The translations under genes and the position numbers were made by a program. Shown here one piece after another: positions 18,455 to 27,397 of a stretch of 45,708 nt of DNA. Within the stretch, counting starts at the first letter, position 1. Each line of letters starts with the position of its first letter. Origin of the DNA: Lachnospiraceae bacterium (lineage in GTDB: Bacteria > Bacillota > Clostridia > Lachnospirales > Lachnospiraceae); NCBI GenBank assembly GCA_028689655.1, contig JAQVCT010000021.1, positions 1-45,708 of the forward strand. Reading direction: 5' to 3'. The notes under the pieces were generated by a model. It was given only the letters and a program-made list of their open reading frames with translations. It was not told the DNA's origin and ran no database searches.

Positions 18455-18532
18455 GAAATCGGTCATGGAAATCAGCCATAGAAATCAGTCATGGAAATCA
18501 GCCATAGAAAATGGTAATAGAAAGGCAGCTAC
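18455..18532 (+). repeat. Six 13-bp tandem repeats ending at the start codon of the radical-SAM gene
   Basis: Units are GAAATCGGTCATG, GAAATCAGCCATA, GAAATCAGTCATG, GAAATCAGCCATA, GAAAATGGTAATA, GAAAGGCAGCTAC, directly followed by ATG at 18533. The first four are near identical, and the last unit carries the AAAGG ribosome binding site. The array starts 4 bp after the galT stop codon and fills the entire spacer. Confidence 0.95.
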
Positions 18533-20326
18533 ATGAAAGTCTTACTCACAGCAGTAAATGCAAAATACATTCACTCCAACCCGGGGCTTTACAGCCTTCG
18601 GGCATACGCGAAAAGGTATGAGGAACACATCGAGATCGCGGAGTATACCATCAATAATCTGAAGGAAGAGATTCTGGCGGATATTTATAAAAGGCAACCG
18701 GACGTCGTTGCCTTTTCTTGTTATATCTGGAATTGGGAGATGATCCAGGATCTCTGCGTGGAACTTCACAAGATCCTGCGGTCGACGGATCTGTGGCTGG
18801 GGGGACCGGAGGTATCTTTTGACGCACAGGAGATTGTGAAGCAGTATCCGTTCCTTACGGGGATTATGCTGGGAGAGGGCGAAGTGACCTTCTGTGAATT
18901 AATGTCCCATTATGTGGATAACGTCATGGAAATCGGAGACATCTGTGGAATCTGTACCACACAGGGCTATACGCCGCCCCGTCCATTGACAGACCTCAGC
19001 AAGATTCCGTTTCTGTATCACACAGAGAAAACTCCAAATAGGGAAACGCAGAATGACCGTCTCGAAGAGGGTAGTATATACGGCGATTTAAAGGACTTTC
19101 AAAACAGAATCATCTACTATGAGTCCAGCAGAGGATGCCCTTTTCGATGCAGTTACTGCCTGTCTTCCATCGATAAGCAGGTGAGACTGCGGGACATCAG
19201 TATCGTGAGAAAGGAATTACAGTTTTTCCTGGACAACCGTGTGTCTCAGGTGAAATTCGTGGATCGAACCTTTAACTGTGACCATGTCCATGCCATGGAA
19301 ATCTGGAAATATCTCCGAGAAAATGACAACGGTGTCACTAATTTTCATTTTGAAATATCCGCTGATATCATCAATGAGGAAGAGATAGCCCTGCTGAATA
19401 CATTGAGACCGGGACTGGTACAGTTGGAAATCGGTGTCCAGACTACGAATCCAAAGACGCTGGAGGCTATTAATCGCTATGTGAAGTTTTCCCACCTGAA
19501 GACCATCGTGGAGAAGATCCACGCGGGGAAAAACATCCATACCCATCTGGATCTCATCGCAGGGCTTCCCTATGAAGATTATGACAGCTTTGTCACTTCC
19601 TTTAATGATGTGTATGCACTGCATCCGGAGCAGCTACAGTTAGGATTTCTGAAAGTACTGAAAGGGTCGGAAATGCACCAGCGTGCGGAGGAATATGGCA
19701 TTGTCTATAACAGTAAACCGCCCTACGAGATCCTCTATTCCAAGTGGCTTTCCTACAGTAATGTACTCCGCCTGAAAAAAGTGGAAGAGATGGTGGAACT
19801 TTACTATAACAGCAATCAGTTCACAGCCACGATTCCTGTTCTGGAAAGGGCCTTCAACTCCCCATTTCATCTGTATCAGGCACTGGCAGAGTATTATGAG
19901 GAGCGGGGCTATTTCGTGAGCAGTCCGGCGAGATCCTACCGTTATCATGTGCTGTTACAATTTGCATGTTCCATCCATTCAGAGAATTGGGAGGAACTGA
20001 TAGGAGAGTTACTCACCTATGACATGTATCTCCGGGAGAATCTGAAAAGCAGACCGGACTTTGCCCTGGAGCTGGAGCCCTACAAGGAGCAGATACGTCT
20101 GTTCTATCAGAAGGAAGAAGAGAACAGGAAATATCTGCCGGATTACGGAGCTTATCGTGCAAAGCAACTGAGTAAGATGACCCATCTGGAACCATTTCAT
20201 TATCCGGTATGGGAAAGTGACACGGACGTCATTTTAGAGAGAAGGCAGGAGCCCACATTTGTGCTGTTCGATTATCAGAATCGGGACGCTCTCACGTACC
20301 AGGCGAGGACGGAGCGCATGATCTGA
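18533..20326 (+). CDS. B12-binding-like radical SAM protein, DUF4080 family
   Basis: 597-aa radical SAM enzyme of unknown reaction. The N-terminal domain (about 1-140) has the Rossmann-like layout of cobalamin-binding radical SAM proteins (LLTAVNAKYIHSNPG, DVVAFSCYIWNW, LGGPEVSFD), but I do not see the DxHxxG cobalamin-ligand motif. The central TIM barrel carries SSRGCPFRCSYCLSS, the CxxxCxxC [4Fe-4S]/SAM motif, and IGVQTTN. The C-terminal about 200 aa match the DUF4080 region. The start is fixed by the unit that supplies AAAGG. Transcription may continue from galT because the spacer is only 81 bp and has no terminator, but a metabolic link is not evident. Confidence 0.82.
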   Translation: MKVLLTAVNAKYIHSNPGLYSLRAYAKRYEEHIEIAEYTINNLKEEILADIYKRQPDVVAFSCYIWNWEMIQDLCVELHKILRSTDLWLGGPEVSFDAQEIVKQYPFLTGIMLGEGEVTFCELMSHYVDNVMEIGDICGICTTQGYTPPRPLTDLSKIPFLYHTEKTPNRETQNDRLEEGSIYGDLKDFQNRIIYYESSRGCPFRCSYCLSSIDKQVRLRDISIVRKELQFFLDNRVSQVKFVDRTFNCDHVHAMEIWKYLRENDNGVTNFHFEISADIINEEEIALLNTLRPGLVQLEIGVQTTNPKTLEAINRYVKFSHLKTIVEKIHAGKNIHTHLDLIAGLPYEDYDSFVTSFNDVYALHPEQLQLGFLKVLKGSEMHQRAEEYGIVYNSKPPYEILYSKWLSYSNVLRLKKVEEMVELYYNSNQFTATIPVLERAFNSPFHLYQALAEYYEERGYFVSSPARSYRYHVLLQFACSIHSENWEELIGELLTYDMYLRENLKSRPDFALELEPYKEQIRLFYQKEEENRKYLPDYGAYRAKQLSKMTHLEPFHYPVWESDTDVILERRQEPTFVLFDYQNRDALTYQARTERMI

Positions 20327-20504
20327 ATATACACCAGAATCACAGTGTGTTGAGAGATGAATAGATTTAAGTCCATGAAAATATCTCATCGCTATGAGTT
20401 ATTTAAATAGATTTCTGAATCGTAATGAGGAATTACAAAATGGGGAATATAAAGTAGAGGATGGCAAATTACCACAATAGGAAAAGTGATAAGATAGGAA
20501 AAAT

Positions 20505-21332
20505 ATGACAGACAGGATAAACATGACGAAGAGCGATGAATTGCATACAAGACAAAAAGATTCCGATAAGGGAAAGACCGTCAGATCCTATGTATCTCTG
20601 GATCTTGAGACCACAGGCTTATATCCCAAGCAGGACAGGATCATAGAAATCGGAGCGGTGAAAGTGGTGGAGCATGAAGTTGTTGACACTTATGTCACAT
20701 TTGTAAATCCTGGGAGAAACCTTACAGAAAAAGTAAGGGAACTCACGGGAATCACAGGTGAAGATTTGGCAGCAGCCCCTTTTATAGAGGATTGTATACA
20801 AGACCTGTTAGAGTTTACAGGAGAGCTGCCATTGCTGGGGCATAGCGTGTTATTTGATTATTCCTTTGTGAAGCGTGCCGCAGTTAATGTGGGGAAGACC
20901 TTTGACAAGGAAGGGATCGACACCTTGCAGATTGCCCGAAAATATCTACCGGAGCTGGAGAGTCGGAATCTGGGATACTTATGCAGATATTTCGGAATTG
21001 CCCATGAGGAACATCGGGCATTGGGAGATGCCCTGGCGACCCATGAACTGTATCAGATATTGTGGGGGAGATTCAGACAGAATGACACAGTTCCAGAAAA
21101 TGAGGTACCACAGGAACAGCGGGAGATATCCATGCCGGAAGACAAAATATTCCTGCCACATCCCCTCCACTATCAGGTAAAAAAAGAGGGTCCAATCACC
21201 AAACATCAAAAAGAGAGGTTATATGAACTCATTGAACGGCATAAACTTACTGTGGACTACCAGGTGGAGCATCTGACGAAAAATGAGGCGAGTCGTTACA
21301 CAGATAAGATTCTTGCAACGTATGGACGATAG
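20505..21332 (+). CDS. DEDDh 3'-5' exonuclease (DnaQ/PolC-epsilon-like)
   Basis: 275 aa. Exonuclease domain at about 28-180 with the full DEDDh set: SLDLETTGL (D, E), GHSVLFDYSF (D) and HRALGDALAT (H, D). This is typical of stand-alone DNA polymerase III epsilon-like proofreading/repair exonucleases in Firmicutes. A C-terminal extension (about 225-275, ITKHQKERLYELI...LTKNEASRYTDKIL) resembles the short DUF3072-type helical motif. The start at 20505 is weakly supported (AGGAAAAAT); an in-frame ATG at 20523 is an alternative. The last 86 bp overlap the convergent gene on the other strand. Confidence 0.85.
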   Translation: MTDRINMTKSDELHTRQKDSDKGKTVRSYVSLDLETTGLYPKQDRIIEIGAVKVVEHEVVDTYVTFVNPGRNLTEKVRELTGITGEDLAAAPFIEDCIQDLLEFTGELPLLGHSVLFDYSFVKRAAVNVGKTFDKEGIDTLQIARKYLPELESRNLGYLCRYFGIAHEEHRALGDALATHELYQILWGRFRQNDTVPENEVPQEQREISMPEDKIFLPHPLHYQVKKEGPITKHQKERLYELIERHKLTVDYQVEHLTKNEASRYTDKILATYGR

Positions 21333-21906
21333 CATTTTTCATGGCGGAATTCAGTGTGGAGGCGATGGTCACCAGATTGCGGATCTTATCAAGGTTTCCT
21401 TCGGAGGAATAGATATCTGCCAGCATTTTATAACTTTTACTCACATCTGAGCGAATAGAAACAGCATATTCTAATAGCATTTTTCCCTCATTAATATGGT
21501 TATTATCGATCAAAAGCGCCGCCCATTTTTGGAGCGTGCGCACCAGCATGGTAAAGTTTTGATCGTATTCTGTGAGCAGCGTGATATTAGGTGCCCCATA
21601 TTCCAGCTTTAGCTGGGTGTTGGTAAAACCTGTAAAATTTACGATTTTTTTGTCATTCAGGATTAGAATCGTCTTTTGAATATCCCGGACAGTTTCATCC
21701 TCCGCCATGACATCCATAGGAAATTTATCCATGGGAAGTGTGATATAGTCCAGGTGTTCCAGGCTTTTTCGCCGGGTGGAATTGGCAGCATTTTCTTTGT
21801 CCCAGAAAGCATCATGGTTTTTTTGGTGGGAAATGCTATTCTTTTTTATTTCATAGGTAAGCCATATAGTAAAGACAATAAAACTTGCAAAAAAGGGTAA
21901 TTTCAT
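21247..21906 (-). CDS. Single-pass membrane protein of unknown function
   Basis: 219 aa with one N-terminal hydrophobic segment (residues 1-18, LPFFASFIVFTIWLTYEI), then a soluble domain with a helical repeat-like second half (ALLIDNNHINEGKMLLEYAVSIRSDVSKSYKMLADIY), reminiscent of TPR-type alpha hairpins. I do not recognise the family. The first half contains DYITLPMDKFP, a pattern I associate only loosely with uncharacterised Lachnospiraceae proteins. Its 3' end overlaps the exonuclease gene by 86 bp on the opposite strand, so the last about 28 residues may be an accidental extension. Divergent from the tiny membrane protein at 21984. Confidence 0.6.
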   Translation of the reverse strand: MKLPFFASFIVFTIWLTYEIKKNSISHQKNHDAFWDKENAANSTRRKSLEHLDYITLPMDKFPMDVMAEDETVRDIQKTILILNDKKIVNFTGFTNTQLKLEYGAPNITLLTEYDQNFTMLVRTLQKWAALLIDNNHINEGKMLLEYAVSIRSDVSKSYKMLADIYSSEGNLDKIRNLVTIASTLNSAMKNAIVHTLQESYLCNDSPHFSSDAPPGSPQ

Positions 21907-21983
21907 TTATAATATCCTTTCAGTGAGTATTGATTTTTTAGCGTAAATAAGGCAATTATTCTTATTTACAGATAGGAGCAGCC

Positions 21984-22091
21984 ATGTTTCATATGAGTCA
22001 GAAAACAAAACGTGTCGTATCAGCCGTTATTATCCTCATTTTAGTGGTGGCCATGGTATTACCCATGGTGTTATCAGTAGTGAGTGTCTAA
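21984..22091 (+). CDS. 35-aa single-pass membrane protein
   Basis: A short ORF preceded by ATAGGAG at 5 bp. It has a basic N-terminus (MSQKTKRV) followed by a 20-residue hydrophobic helix (VVSAVIILILVVAMVLPMVL) and almost nothing after it. The good ribosome binding site and typical positive-inside topology argue that it is real. It lies 60 bp upstream of the VanW gene in the same direction. The function is unknown. Confidence 0.6.
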   Translation: MFHMSQKTKRVVSAVIILILVVAMVLPMVLSVVSV

Positions 22092-22151
22092 TTTCATTTT
22101 ACATGATTATAGAGTGATGTCAAATCACGAGGATGTTTTTGAGGAGTATTT

Positions 22152-23777
22152 ATGAGGGAATTAAGAAATAAGATTATTTTAGCAGTTATGGTATCTCTAT
22201 GCCTTGCCGGGAGCACGGTGCAGGCGAAGGATAGCAGTGCAGATCAGCCAGCTGCCTCCGGTCAGGAGGCGGTGATAGAGAATGGAATCTATGTAGAAGA
22301 TATGAATCTGTCCGGTATGAATGCGGCGGAAGCGGAAAAGACAGTGGAGGATTACATCCAGTCTTTGAAAGAGAAAGCCATCGTACTGAAGGTCAATGAA
22401 GAAAATCAGGTACAGACCACTGCAGGGGAGCTTGGACTCACCTGGAGCAATCCGGAGATCATAGAGGAAGCTGCAAGCTATGGCATTAAAGGAAATATTA
22501 TCCAGAGATATAAAGCGAAGAAAGATCTGGAGCATGAGAATAAAGTATTTACCATTACATATGATGTAACTCCAGCGGTGGCAAAACCTTTTTTGGAGGA
22601 GAACTGTGCCGCCTATGAAATACCAGCAGTGAATGCATCTTTGAAAAGAGAAGATGGCGCGTTCACCGTGGTCAGCGGAAAAGAGGGACTGGGAGTAGAG
22701 ATAGATCAATCCCTGGAAGCAATTCGTCAATATCTCAATGGAGAATGGAAGCAGAATACCAAGGGTGAAGCGGTCATTTCACTTGTGACACAGGTGGAGG
22801 AGCCAAAAGGCAGCGCGGAGGAATTAAGCAAGGTAAGAGATGTTCTGGGTACTTTCACCACAGACTATCATACATCGGGAGGGGACAGAAGTGCCAATGT
22901 GGCAAACGGATGCAGCCTGATCAATGGCACCACATTATATCCGGGAGATTCTTTTTCCACCTATGAGGCAGTCAGTCCTTTTTCCAGGGAAAATGGCTAT
23001 CATATGGCGGGTTCCTATCTGAATGGAATGGTAGTAGAAAGCCTTGGCGGTGGAATCTGCCAGGTCAGCACCACGTTATACAATGCAGTATTGCGCGCAG
23101 AGCTACAGGTTGACGAGAGATTTAATCATTCCATGATCGTGTCCTATGTAGATCCGTCTGCGGATGCGGCAATCGCTGGGACTTCAAAGGATTTTAAGTT
23201 CACCAACTCGTCAGAATATCCGGTATACATAGAAGGAATCACTGACAATAAGAAGATTACATTTACGGTCTATGGTGTGGAGACCAGGGATCCTGACAGA
23301 GAAGTAACTTATGAGAGTGAAGTATTAAAGAGAACCGTACCTGAACAGGAGAAGATCATTGCGGATGCAGGACGTCCTGTGGGATCTATCAATGTGCAGT
23401 CAGCCCATGTGGGATATGTGGCGAGACTTTGGAAAGTCGTGACGGAAAATGGCAAAGAAGTGAGCCGTACCCAGGTAAATGACAGTAGTTATCGGGTAAC
23501 GCCTAAGACAGCCACCGTGGGAATTGCCCATGCAGATCCGGCTGTGACAGCAGCAATGCAGGCAGCGATCGCTTCCGGCAGCATTGATTACGTGAAGGGT
23601 GTCATTGCAAATTACAAGGCAGCCACAGCACCTCCAACAGACCCGGCAGTACTTGCGGCACAGCAGGCATTGGCACAGCAACAGGCTCTGGAACAGCAGC
23701 AAGCTCAACAGGCACAGCAGGAGCAGCAACAGACTGAGCAGACACAGGGAACAGAGGCAGAACAGCCGGCGCAGTAG
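22152..23777 (+). CDS. Secreted VanW-family protein with peptidoglycan-binding-like domain
   Basis: 541 aa. Signal peptide at about 1-25 (KIILAVMVSLCLAGSTVQA). The next about 190 aa match the PG_binding_4-like domain of YoaR-type proteins (IYVEDMNLSGMNAAEAEKTVEDYI). The VanW domain (about 235-375) shows FTTDYHTSGGDRSANVANG, SGxxLxPGDSFS, and GGGICQVSTTLYNAVLRA with the conserved Cys. A G5-like stretch follows (about 375-450). The tail after residue 490 is a low-complexity Gln/Ala tract of about 45 aa, which could span or stick to the wall. VanW proteins are cell-envelope proteins of unknown biochemical role; the name does not imply vancomycin resistance. GAGGAG precedes the ATG. Confidence 0.87.
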   Translation: MRELRNKIILAVMVSLCLAGSTVQAKDSSADQPAASGQEAVIENGIYVEDMNLSGMNAAEAEKTVEDYIQSLKEKAIVLKVNEENQVQTTAGELGLTWSNPEIIEEAASYGIKGNIIQRYKAKKDLEHENKVFTITYDVTPAVAKPFLEENCAAYEIPAVNASLKREDGAFTVVSGKEGLGVEIDQSLEAIRQYLNGEWKQNTKGEAVISLVTQVEEPKGSAEELSKVRDVLGTFTTDYHTSGGDRSANVANGCSLINGTTLYPGDSFSTYEAVSPFSRENGYHMAGSYLNGMVVESLGGGICQVSTTLYNAVLRAELQVDERFNHSMIVSYVDPSADAAIAGTSKDFKFTNSSEYPVYIEGITDNKKITFTVYGVETRDPDREVTYESEVLKRTVPEQEKIIADAGRPVGSINVQSAHVGYVARLWKVVTENGKEVSRTQVNDSSYRVTPKTATVGIAHADPAVTAAMQAAIASGSIDYVKGVIANYKAATAPPTDPAVLAAQQALAQQQALEQQQAQQAQQEQQQTEQTQGTEAEQPAQ

Positions 23778-23917
23778 CATATTACAGGTTAGCAGCAGAG
23801 CATATGGAAGATCACAGAGTTATATGGGGAAAGTCATACATATTTCAACACCAAATGTGCTGGAATAGAGAAGGATTGCAGTCCATAAATGAGTAAGTAT
23901 GAGACAAAGGTGTATCT

Positions 23918-24925
23918 ATGAAAATCGGAAAAGTATCAGAGAGCGTGTTAAAGCGCTCTGTCTTGAAACAGATAAAAAACAGAAGAGAAGAAGTATTGGT
24001 TGGCGCAGGGATAGGAGAAGACTGCGCCATTTTATCGTTTCAGGAAGATGAAGTGGTCACCTTGACGGTGGATCCTGTCACAGCTACGACCTTTGAAAAT
24101 GGTGTCTATGGCATCTATGCAGCAGTGAATGATATTGCGGCAACAGGGGCAGAACCTGTTGGTGTGCTGGTATCGATCCTGCTGCCGGAGAGCACCTATG
24201 AATCAGAGTTAAAAGAGATGATGCAGGAGATGGAAAAGATCTGTGATTCCCTGCATATCCAGATCATAGGCGGACATACGGAGGTCGCACGAGCGGTCAA
24301 CTGCCCCATCATAACCATAACGGGTGTGGGCAAAGCCGGAAAAGACACGTATGCATCCACCAGGGGCGCGAAACCGGGGCAGGACATCGTCATCAGCAAA
24401 TGGATCGGATTAGAGGGAACATCCATCATTGCTCATGAAAAGGAAGAGGAACTTCGGGAAAAATATCCATCGCACCTGATTCATGCGGCGAAGGAATGCA
24501 GGAATCTGCTATCTGTCATTCCGGAGGCTGCCACCGCCATTAAGTCCGGCGTTCGGACGATGCACGATGTGACAGAGGGCGGTGTATTTGGAGCCCTGTG
24601 GGAACTGGCAGAAAGTTCGGGTGTTGGACTGGAAATCGATTTGCAGAAGTTACCCATCAGACAGGAGACCATAGAGGTCTGTGAGTTCGTGGATGTGAAT
24701 CCCTATCAGATGATATCCTCAGGTTGTCTGCTCATGGTAACGGATCAAGGATTCGATTTGGTCAGAGCTTTAGAAAAAAATGGTATTAACGCAGCTGTCA
24801 TTGGCAAGATCACAGATAATAATGATAGAGTTGTCATAAATGAAGAAGAAAGAAGATTTCTGGAGCCACCGAAATCGGACGATATTTATAAACTGAATGG
24901 TATGGAAAGGAAAATAGAAAAATGA
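23918..24925 (+). CDS. AIR synthase-related protein (HypE/ThiL-like fold)
   Basis: 335 aa with the AIR-synthase two-domain ATP-binding fold: GAGIGEDCAIL near the N-terminus, VNDIAATGAEPVGVLVSILLPE, GGHTEV, VTEGGVFGALWELAESSGVGLEID. These fit the HypE branch, but the C-terminal PRxC motif that HypE uses for carbamoyl/cyanide transfer is not seen (the protein ends GMERKIEK), and no hydrogenase genes are near. The reaction is therefore unknown. The stop codon overlaps the ATG of the next gene (ATGA), and that gene overlaps a class I aminotransferase, giving a translationally coupled trio that probably acts together in amino-acid or cofactor metabolism. Confidence 0.75.
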   Translation: MKIGKVSESVLKRSVLKQIKNRREEVLVGAGIGEDCAILSFQEDEVVTLTVDPVTATTFENGVYGIYAAVNDIAATGAEPVGVLVSILLPESTYESELKEMMQEMEKICDSLHIQIIGGHTEVARAVNCPIITITGVGKAGKDTYASTRGAKPGQDIVISKWIGLEGTSIIAHEKEEELREKYPSHLIHAAKECRNLLSVIPEAATAIKSGVRTMHDVTEGGVFGALWELAESSGVGLEIDLQKLPIRQETIEVCEFVDVNPYQMISSGCLLMVTDQGFDLVRALEKNGINAAVIGKITDNNDRVVINEEERRFLEPPKSDDIYKLNGMERKIEK

Positions 24926-25407
24926 TGAGAGAAGAATTATTGATGGTTATTGAAAAAAATAGCCGCATTGACTTAAAAGAATTAGCTATAATCCTGGGCG
25001 TGGAAGAAATTGACATTGTGAATGAACTTGCAACCATGGAAAAGGAAGGAATTATCTGCGGTTATCATACGTTGATTGACTGGGATAAGACCACCATCGA
25101 TAAGGTGACAGCACTGATTGAGGTGCGTGTGACGCCACAGCGAGGCCATGGATTCGATGCAATTGCAGAGAGAATCTATAAATATCCGGAGGTGCGCGCT
25201 GTCTATCTGATCTCCGGCGGATATGACCTCCTGGTGATCCTGGATGGCAAGAACCTGAGAGAGGTATCACAATTTGTCTCCGATAAATTATCCACACAGG
25301 AGTCTATCCTCAGTACCGCAACACACTTTGTACTGAAAAAATACAAAGATCACGGTACGATCTTTGAGAAAAAATCAGAGGATGAGAGGATGGTGATCAC
25401 GCCGTGA
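24922..25407 (+). CDS. Lrp/AsnC-family transcriptional regulator
   Basis: 161 aa. N-terminal HTH (about 5-55: LLMVIEKNSRIDLKELAIILGVEEIDIVNELATMEKEGIICGY) and a C-terminal RAM/AsnC ligand-binding domain (VTALIEVRVTP, YPEVRAVYLISGGYDLLVIL). Such proteins sense amino acids and regulate their metabolism, often autogenously. The start overlaps the AIR-synthase stop; two adjacent ATGs (24922 and 24925) are possible. The last codons overlap the aminotransferase GTG start. It is likely to control this operon. Confidence 0.87.
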   Translation: MMREELLMVIEKNSRIDLKELAIILGVEEIDIVNELATMEKEGIICGYHTLIDWDKTTIDKVTALIEVRVTPQRGHGFDAIAERIYKYPEVRAVYLISGGYDLLVILDGKNLREVSQFVSDKLSTQESILSTATHFVLKKYKDHGTIFEKKSEDERMVITP

Positions 25408-26579
25408 GAAACCCATTATCTCGAGAAGTAGTGACGATTAAGCCATCAGGAATCCGTAAATTTTTCGACATTGTAAGTGAGATGAAAGATGCAATTTCCC
25501 TGGGAGTAGGTGAGCCTGACTTTGATACGCCCTGGCATATTCGCGATGAGGGTATCTATTCCCTGGAAAAAGGACGTACCTTCTATACCTCCAATGCAGG
25601 ATTGAAAGAATTAAAAATTGAAATATGTAATTATCTAAAGAGACGCTTTGAGTTAGAGTATCATTATAAGGATGAAGTGATTGTAACGGTAGGCGGTTCG
25701 GAAGCCATCGATATCGCACTGCGTGCCATGCTGGACCCGGGGGATGAGGTATTGATCCCACAGCCCTGCTATGTAAGCTATGATCCATGTACAGTTCTGG
25801 CAGGAGGAAAGCCGGTGCCCATCCAGTTGAAACAGGAAAATCAGTTCCGACTCACGCCACAGGAGATTCTGGATGCTGTAACTGAGAAAACAAAAGTACT
25901 GATCCTTGCTTTTCCCAATAACCCGACAGGGGCTATTATGGAGAAGAAAGATCTGGAAGCCATCGCAAAAGTTATTATTGAGAAAGACTTATTTGTAATC
26001 TCGGATGAGATTTATGCAGAATTATCCTATGCAGAAAATCATGTATCCATCGCCAGCATACCGGGAATGCGGGAGAGAACCATCGTCATCAATGGCTTCT
26101 CCAAATCCTACGCCATGACCGGATGGAGACTGGGCTACGCATGTGGCCCAGAAGAAATCATAGAGCAGATGACCAAAATTCACCAGTTCGCAATCATGTG
26201 CGCACCTACCACCAGCCAGTACGCTGCTGTGGAGGCACTGAAAAACGGTGATGAGGACGTGAAGAGAATGCGGGAAGCATATAATCAGAGAAGACGTTAT
26301 CTGGTTCATGTATTCAGGGAATTGGGTCTGGAATGCTTTGAACCCTTCGGCGCATTTTATGTATTCCCATGCATCAGGGAATTTGGAATGACCAGCGATG
26401 AATTTGCCACCAGATTCTTGCAGGAAGAAAAGGTCGCAGTGGTTCCGGGAACAGCTTTTGGAGATTGTGGAGAAGGATTTTTACGTATCTCCTATGCATA
26501 TTCCATGGAAGATCTGAAGCTTGCCATCGGAAGATTCTCTGACTTTGTAGAACGCCTGAGAGCAGAACAAAATAAGTAA
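25404..26579 (+). CDS. PLP-dependent class I/II aminotransferase
   Basis: 391 aa, fold type I aminotransferase. Motifs are SLGVGEPDFDTP, YTSNAGLKELK, GGSEAIDIALRAML, FPNNPTG (Asn), SDEIYAEL (Asp), NGFSKSYAMTGWRLGY (PLP-binding Lys) and a C-terminal FLRISYAYS with the substrate-carboxylate Arg. This is the usual layout of aspartate/aromatic-type aminotransferases; the substrate cannot be fixed. The start is GTG at 25404, overlapping the Lrp stop; relatives begin at this residue (NPLSREV). Translational coupling with the Lrp regulator suggests amino-acid-responsive expression. Confidence 0.9.
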   Translation: MRNPLSREVVTIKPSGIRKFFDIVSEMKDAISLGVGEPDFDTPWHIRDEGIYSLEKGRTFYTSNAGLKELKIEICNYLKRRFELEYHYKDEVIVTVGGSEAIDIALRAMLDPGDEVLIPQPCYVSYDPCTVLAGGKPVPIQLKQENQFRLTPQEILDAVTEKTKVLILAFPNNPTGAIMEKKDLEAIAKVIIEKDLFVISDEIYAELSYAENHVSIASIPGMRERTIVINGFSKSYAMTGWRLGYACGPEEIIEQMTKIHQFAIMCAPTTSQYAAVEALKNGDEDVKRMREAYNQRRRYLVHVFRELGLECFEPFGAFYVFPCIREFGMTSDEFATRFLQEEKVAVVPGTAFGDCGEGFLRISYAYSMEDLKLAIGRFSDFVERLRAEQNK

Positions 26580-26595
26580 AAAGACATGATATCAT

Positions 26596-26624
26596 AATAT
26601 GGCGGATCCTGGATTCGCCATATT
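26596..26624 (+). terminator. Hairpin after the aminotransferase gene
   Basis: AATATGGCG pairs with CGCCATATT around an 11-nt loop, followed by TCAATG. It lies 16 bp after the stop codon. The stem is perfect but the T tract is short, so it is a moderate terminator candidate. Confidence 0.55.
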
Positions 26625-26744
26625 TCAATGGCAACAGATAGAGAAATACCATATGAGTTCAAAAGCGTATCAATGACACGAAAAAAGTGCTGGATTTCAC
26701 AGAGAACCATAGAGAGAAGCCCATAGAGTTAGGAAAGGAATAGA

Positions 26745-27245
26745 ATGATGTTAAATATTGTATTATTTCAACCGGAGATACCGGCGAACACTGGAAATAT
26801 CGGACGTACCTGTGTGGCTACCGATACCCGGCTGCACCTGATAGAGCCACTGGGATTTCGCCTCAATGAAAAAGAGATCAAACGGGCAGGAATGGATTAC
26901 TGGGAGCACCTGGATGTGACCAGATATGTGAACTATGAAGAGTTCCTGGAGAAGAATCCCAACGCAAAGATCTGGATGGCAACCACCAAGGCAAAGCACG
27001 TTTACACAGAGGTGTCCTACGGACCGGATGACTATATTATGTTCGGCAAGGAGAGTGCCGGCATACCGGAGGAAATACTGGTGGATAACGAGGAGACCTG
27101 TATCCGTATTCCCATGCTGGAGAAGATTCGTTCCCTCAATCTGTCCAATTCCGTGTCCATCGTGTTATATGAGGCACTTCGACAAAATAACTTCTCCCAC
27201 ATGCAGATGCAGGGTGAACTTCATAGACTGCACTGGAAAGAATAA
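26745..27245 (+). CDS. trmL: tRNA (cytidine/uridine(34)-2'-O)-methyltransferase TrmL
   Basis: 166-aa SPOUT methyltransferase that 2'-O-methylates the wobble base of leucine tRNAs. It has the short, single-domain TrmL layout: LFQPEIPANTGNIGRTC at the N-terminus, FGKESAGIPEEI (SAM-binding knot) and IRSLNLSNSVSIVLYEALRQ (knot and dimer helix). AAAGGAA precedes the start; ATG at 26745 or 26748 is possible. It is monocistronic, with a strong terminator about 100 bp downstream. Confidence 0.93.
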   Translation: MMLNIVLFQPEIPANTGNIGRTCVATDTRLHLIEPLGFRLNEKEIKRAGMDYWEHLDVTRYVNYEEFLEKNPNAKIWMATTKAKHVYTEVSYGPDDYIMFGKESAGIPEEILVDNEETCIRIPMLEKIRSLNLSNSVSIVLYEALRQNNFSHMQMQGELHRLHWKE

Positions 27246-27348
27246 AAGCGTAAAACCACAGAAGGATTACAAAACAAAAGAATCAGAAGATACGAGAATC
27301 CAAGATAAAACAATTATAAGATATCATACGACGTATAAGCGGTTCATG

Positions 27349-27397
27349 ATACCGCCAGGTCAACTCCTATGTTAAGGACAGACCTGGCGGTATTTTT
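27349..27397 (+). terminator. Strong rho-independent terminator
   Basis: ATACCGCCAGGTC (27349-27361) pairs perfectly with GACCTGGCGGTAT (27381-27393) and is followed by TTTTTATATAA. It closes the trmL transcript and isolates the next regulatory region. Confidence 0.92.

Noticed and set aside
23804..23893. 30-codon ORF between the VanW and AIR-synthase genes
   Set aside because: No ribosome binding site and no hydrophobic or other protein-like signature; probably chance.
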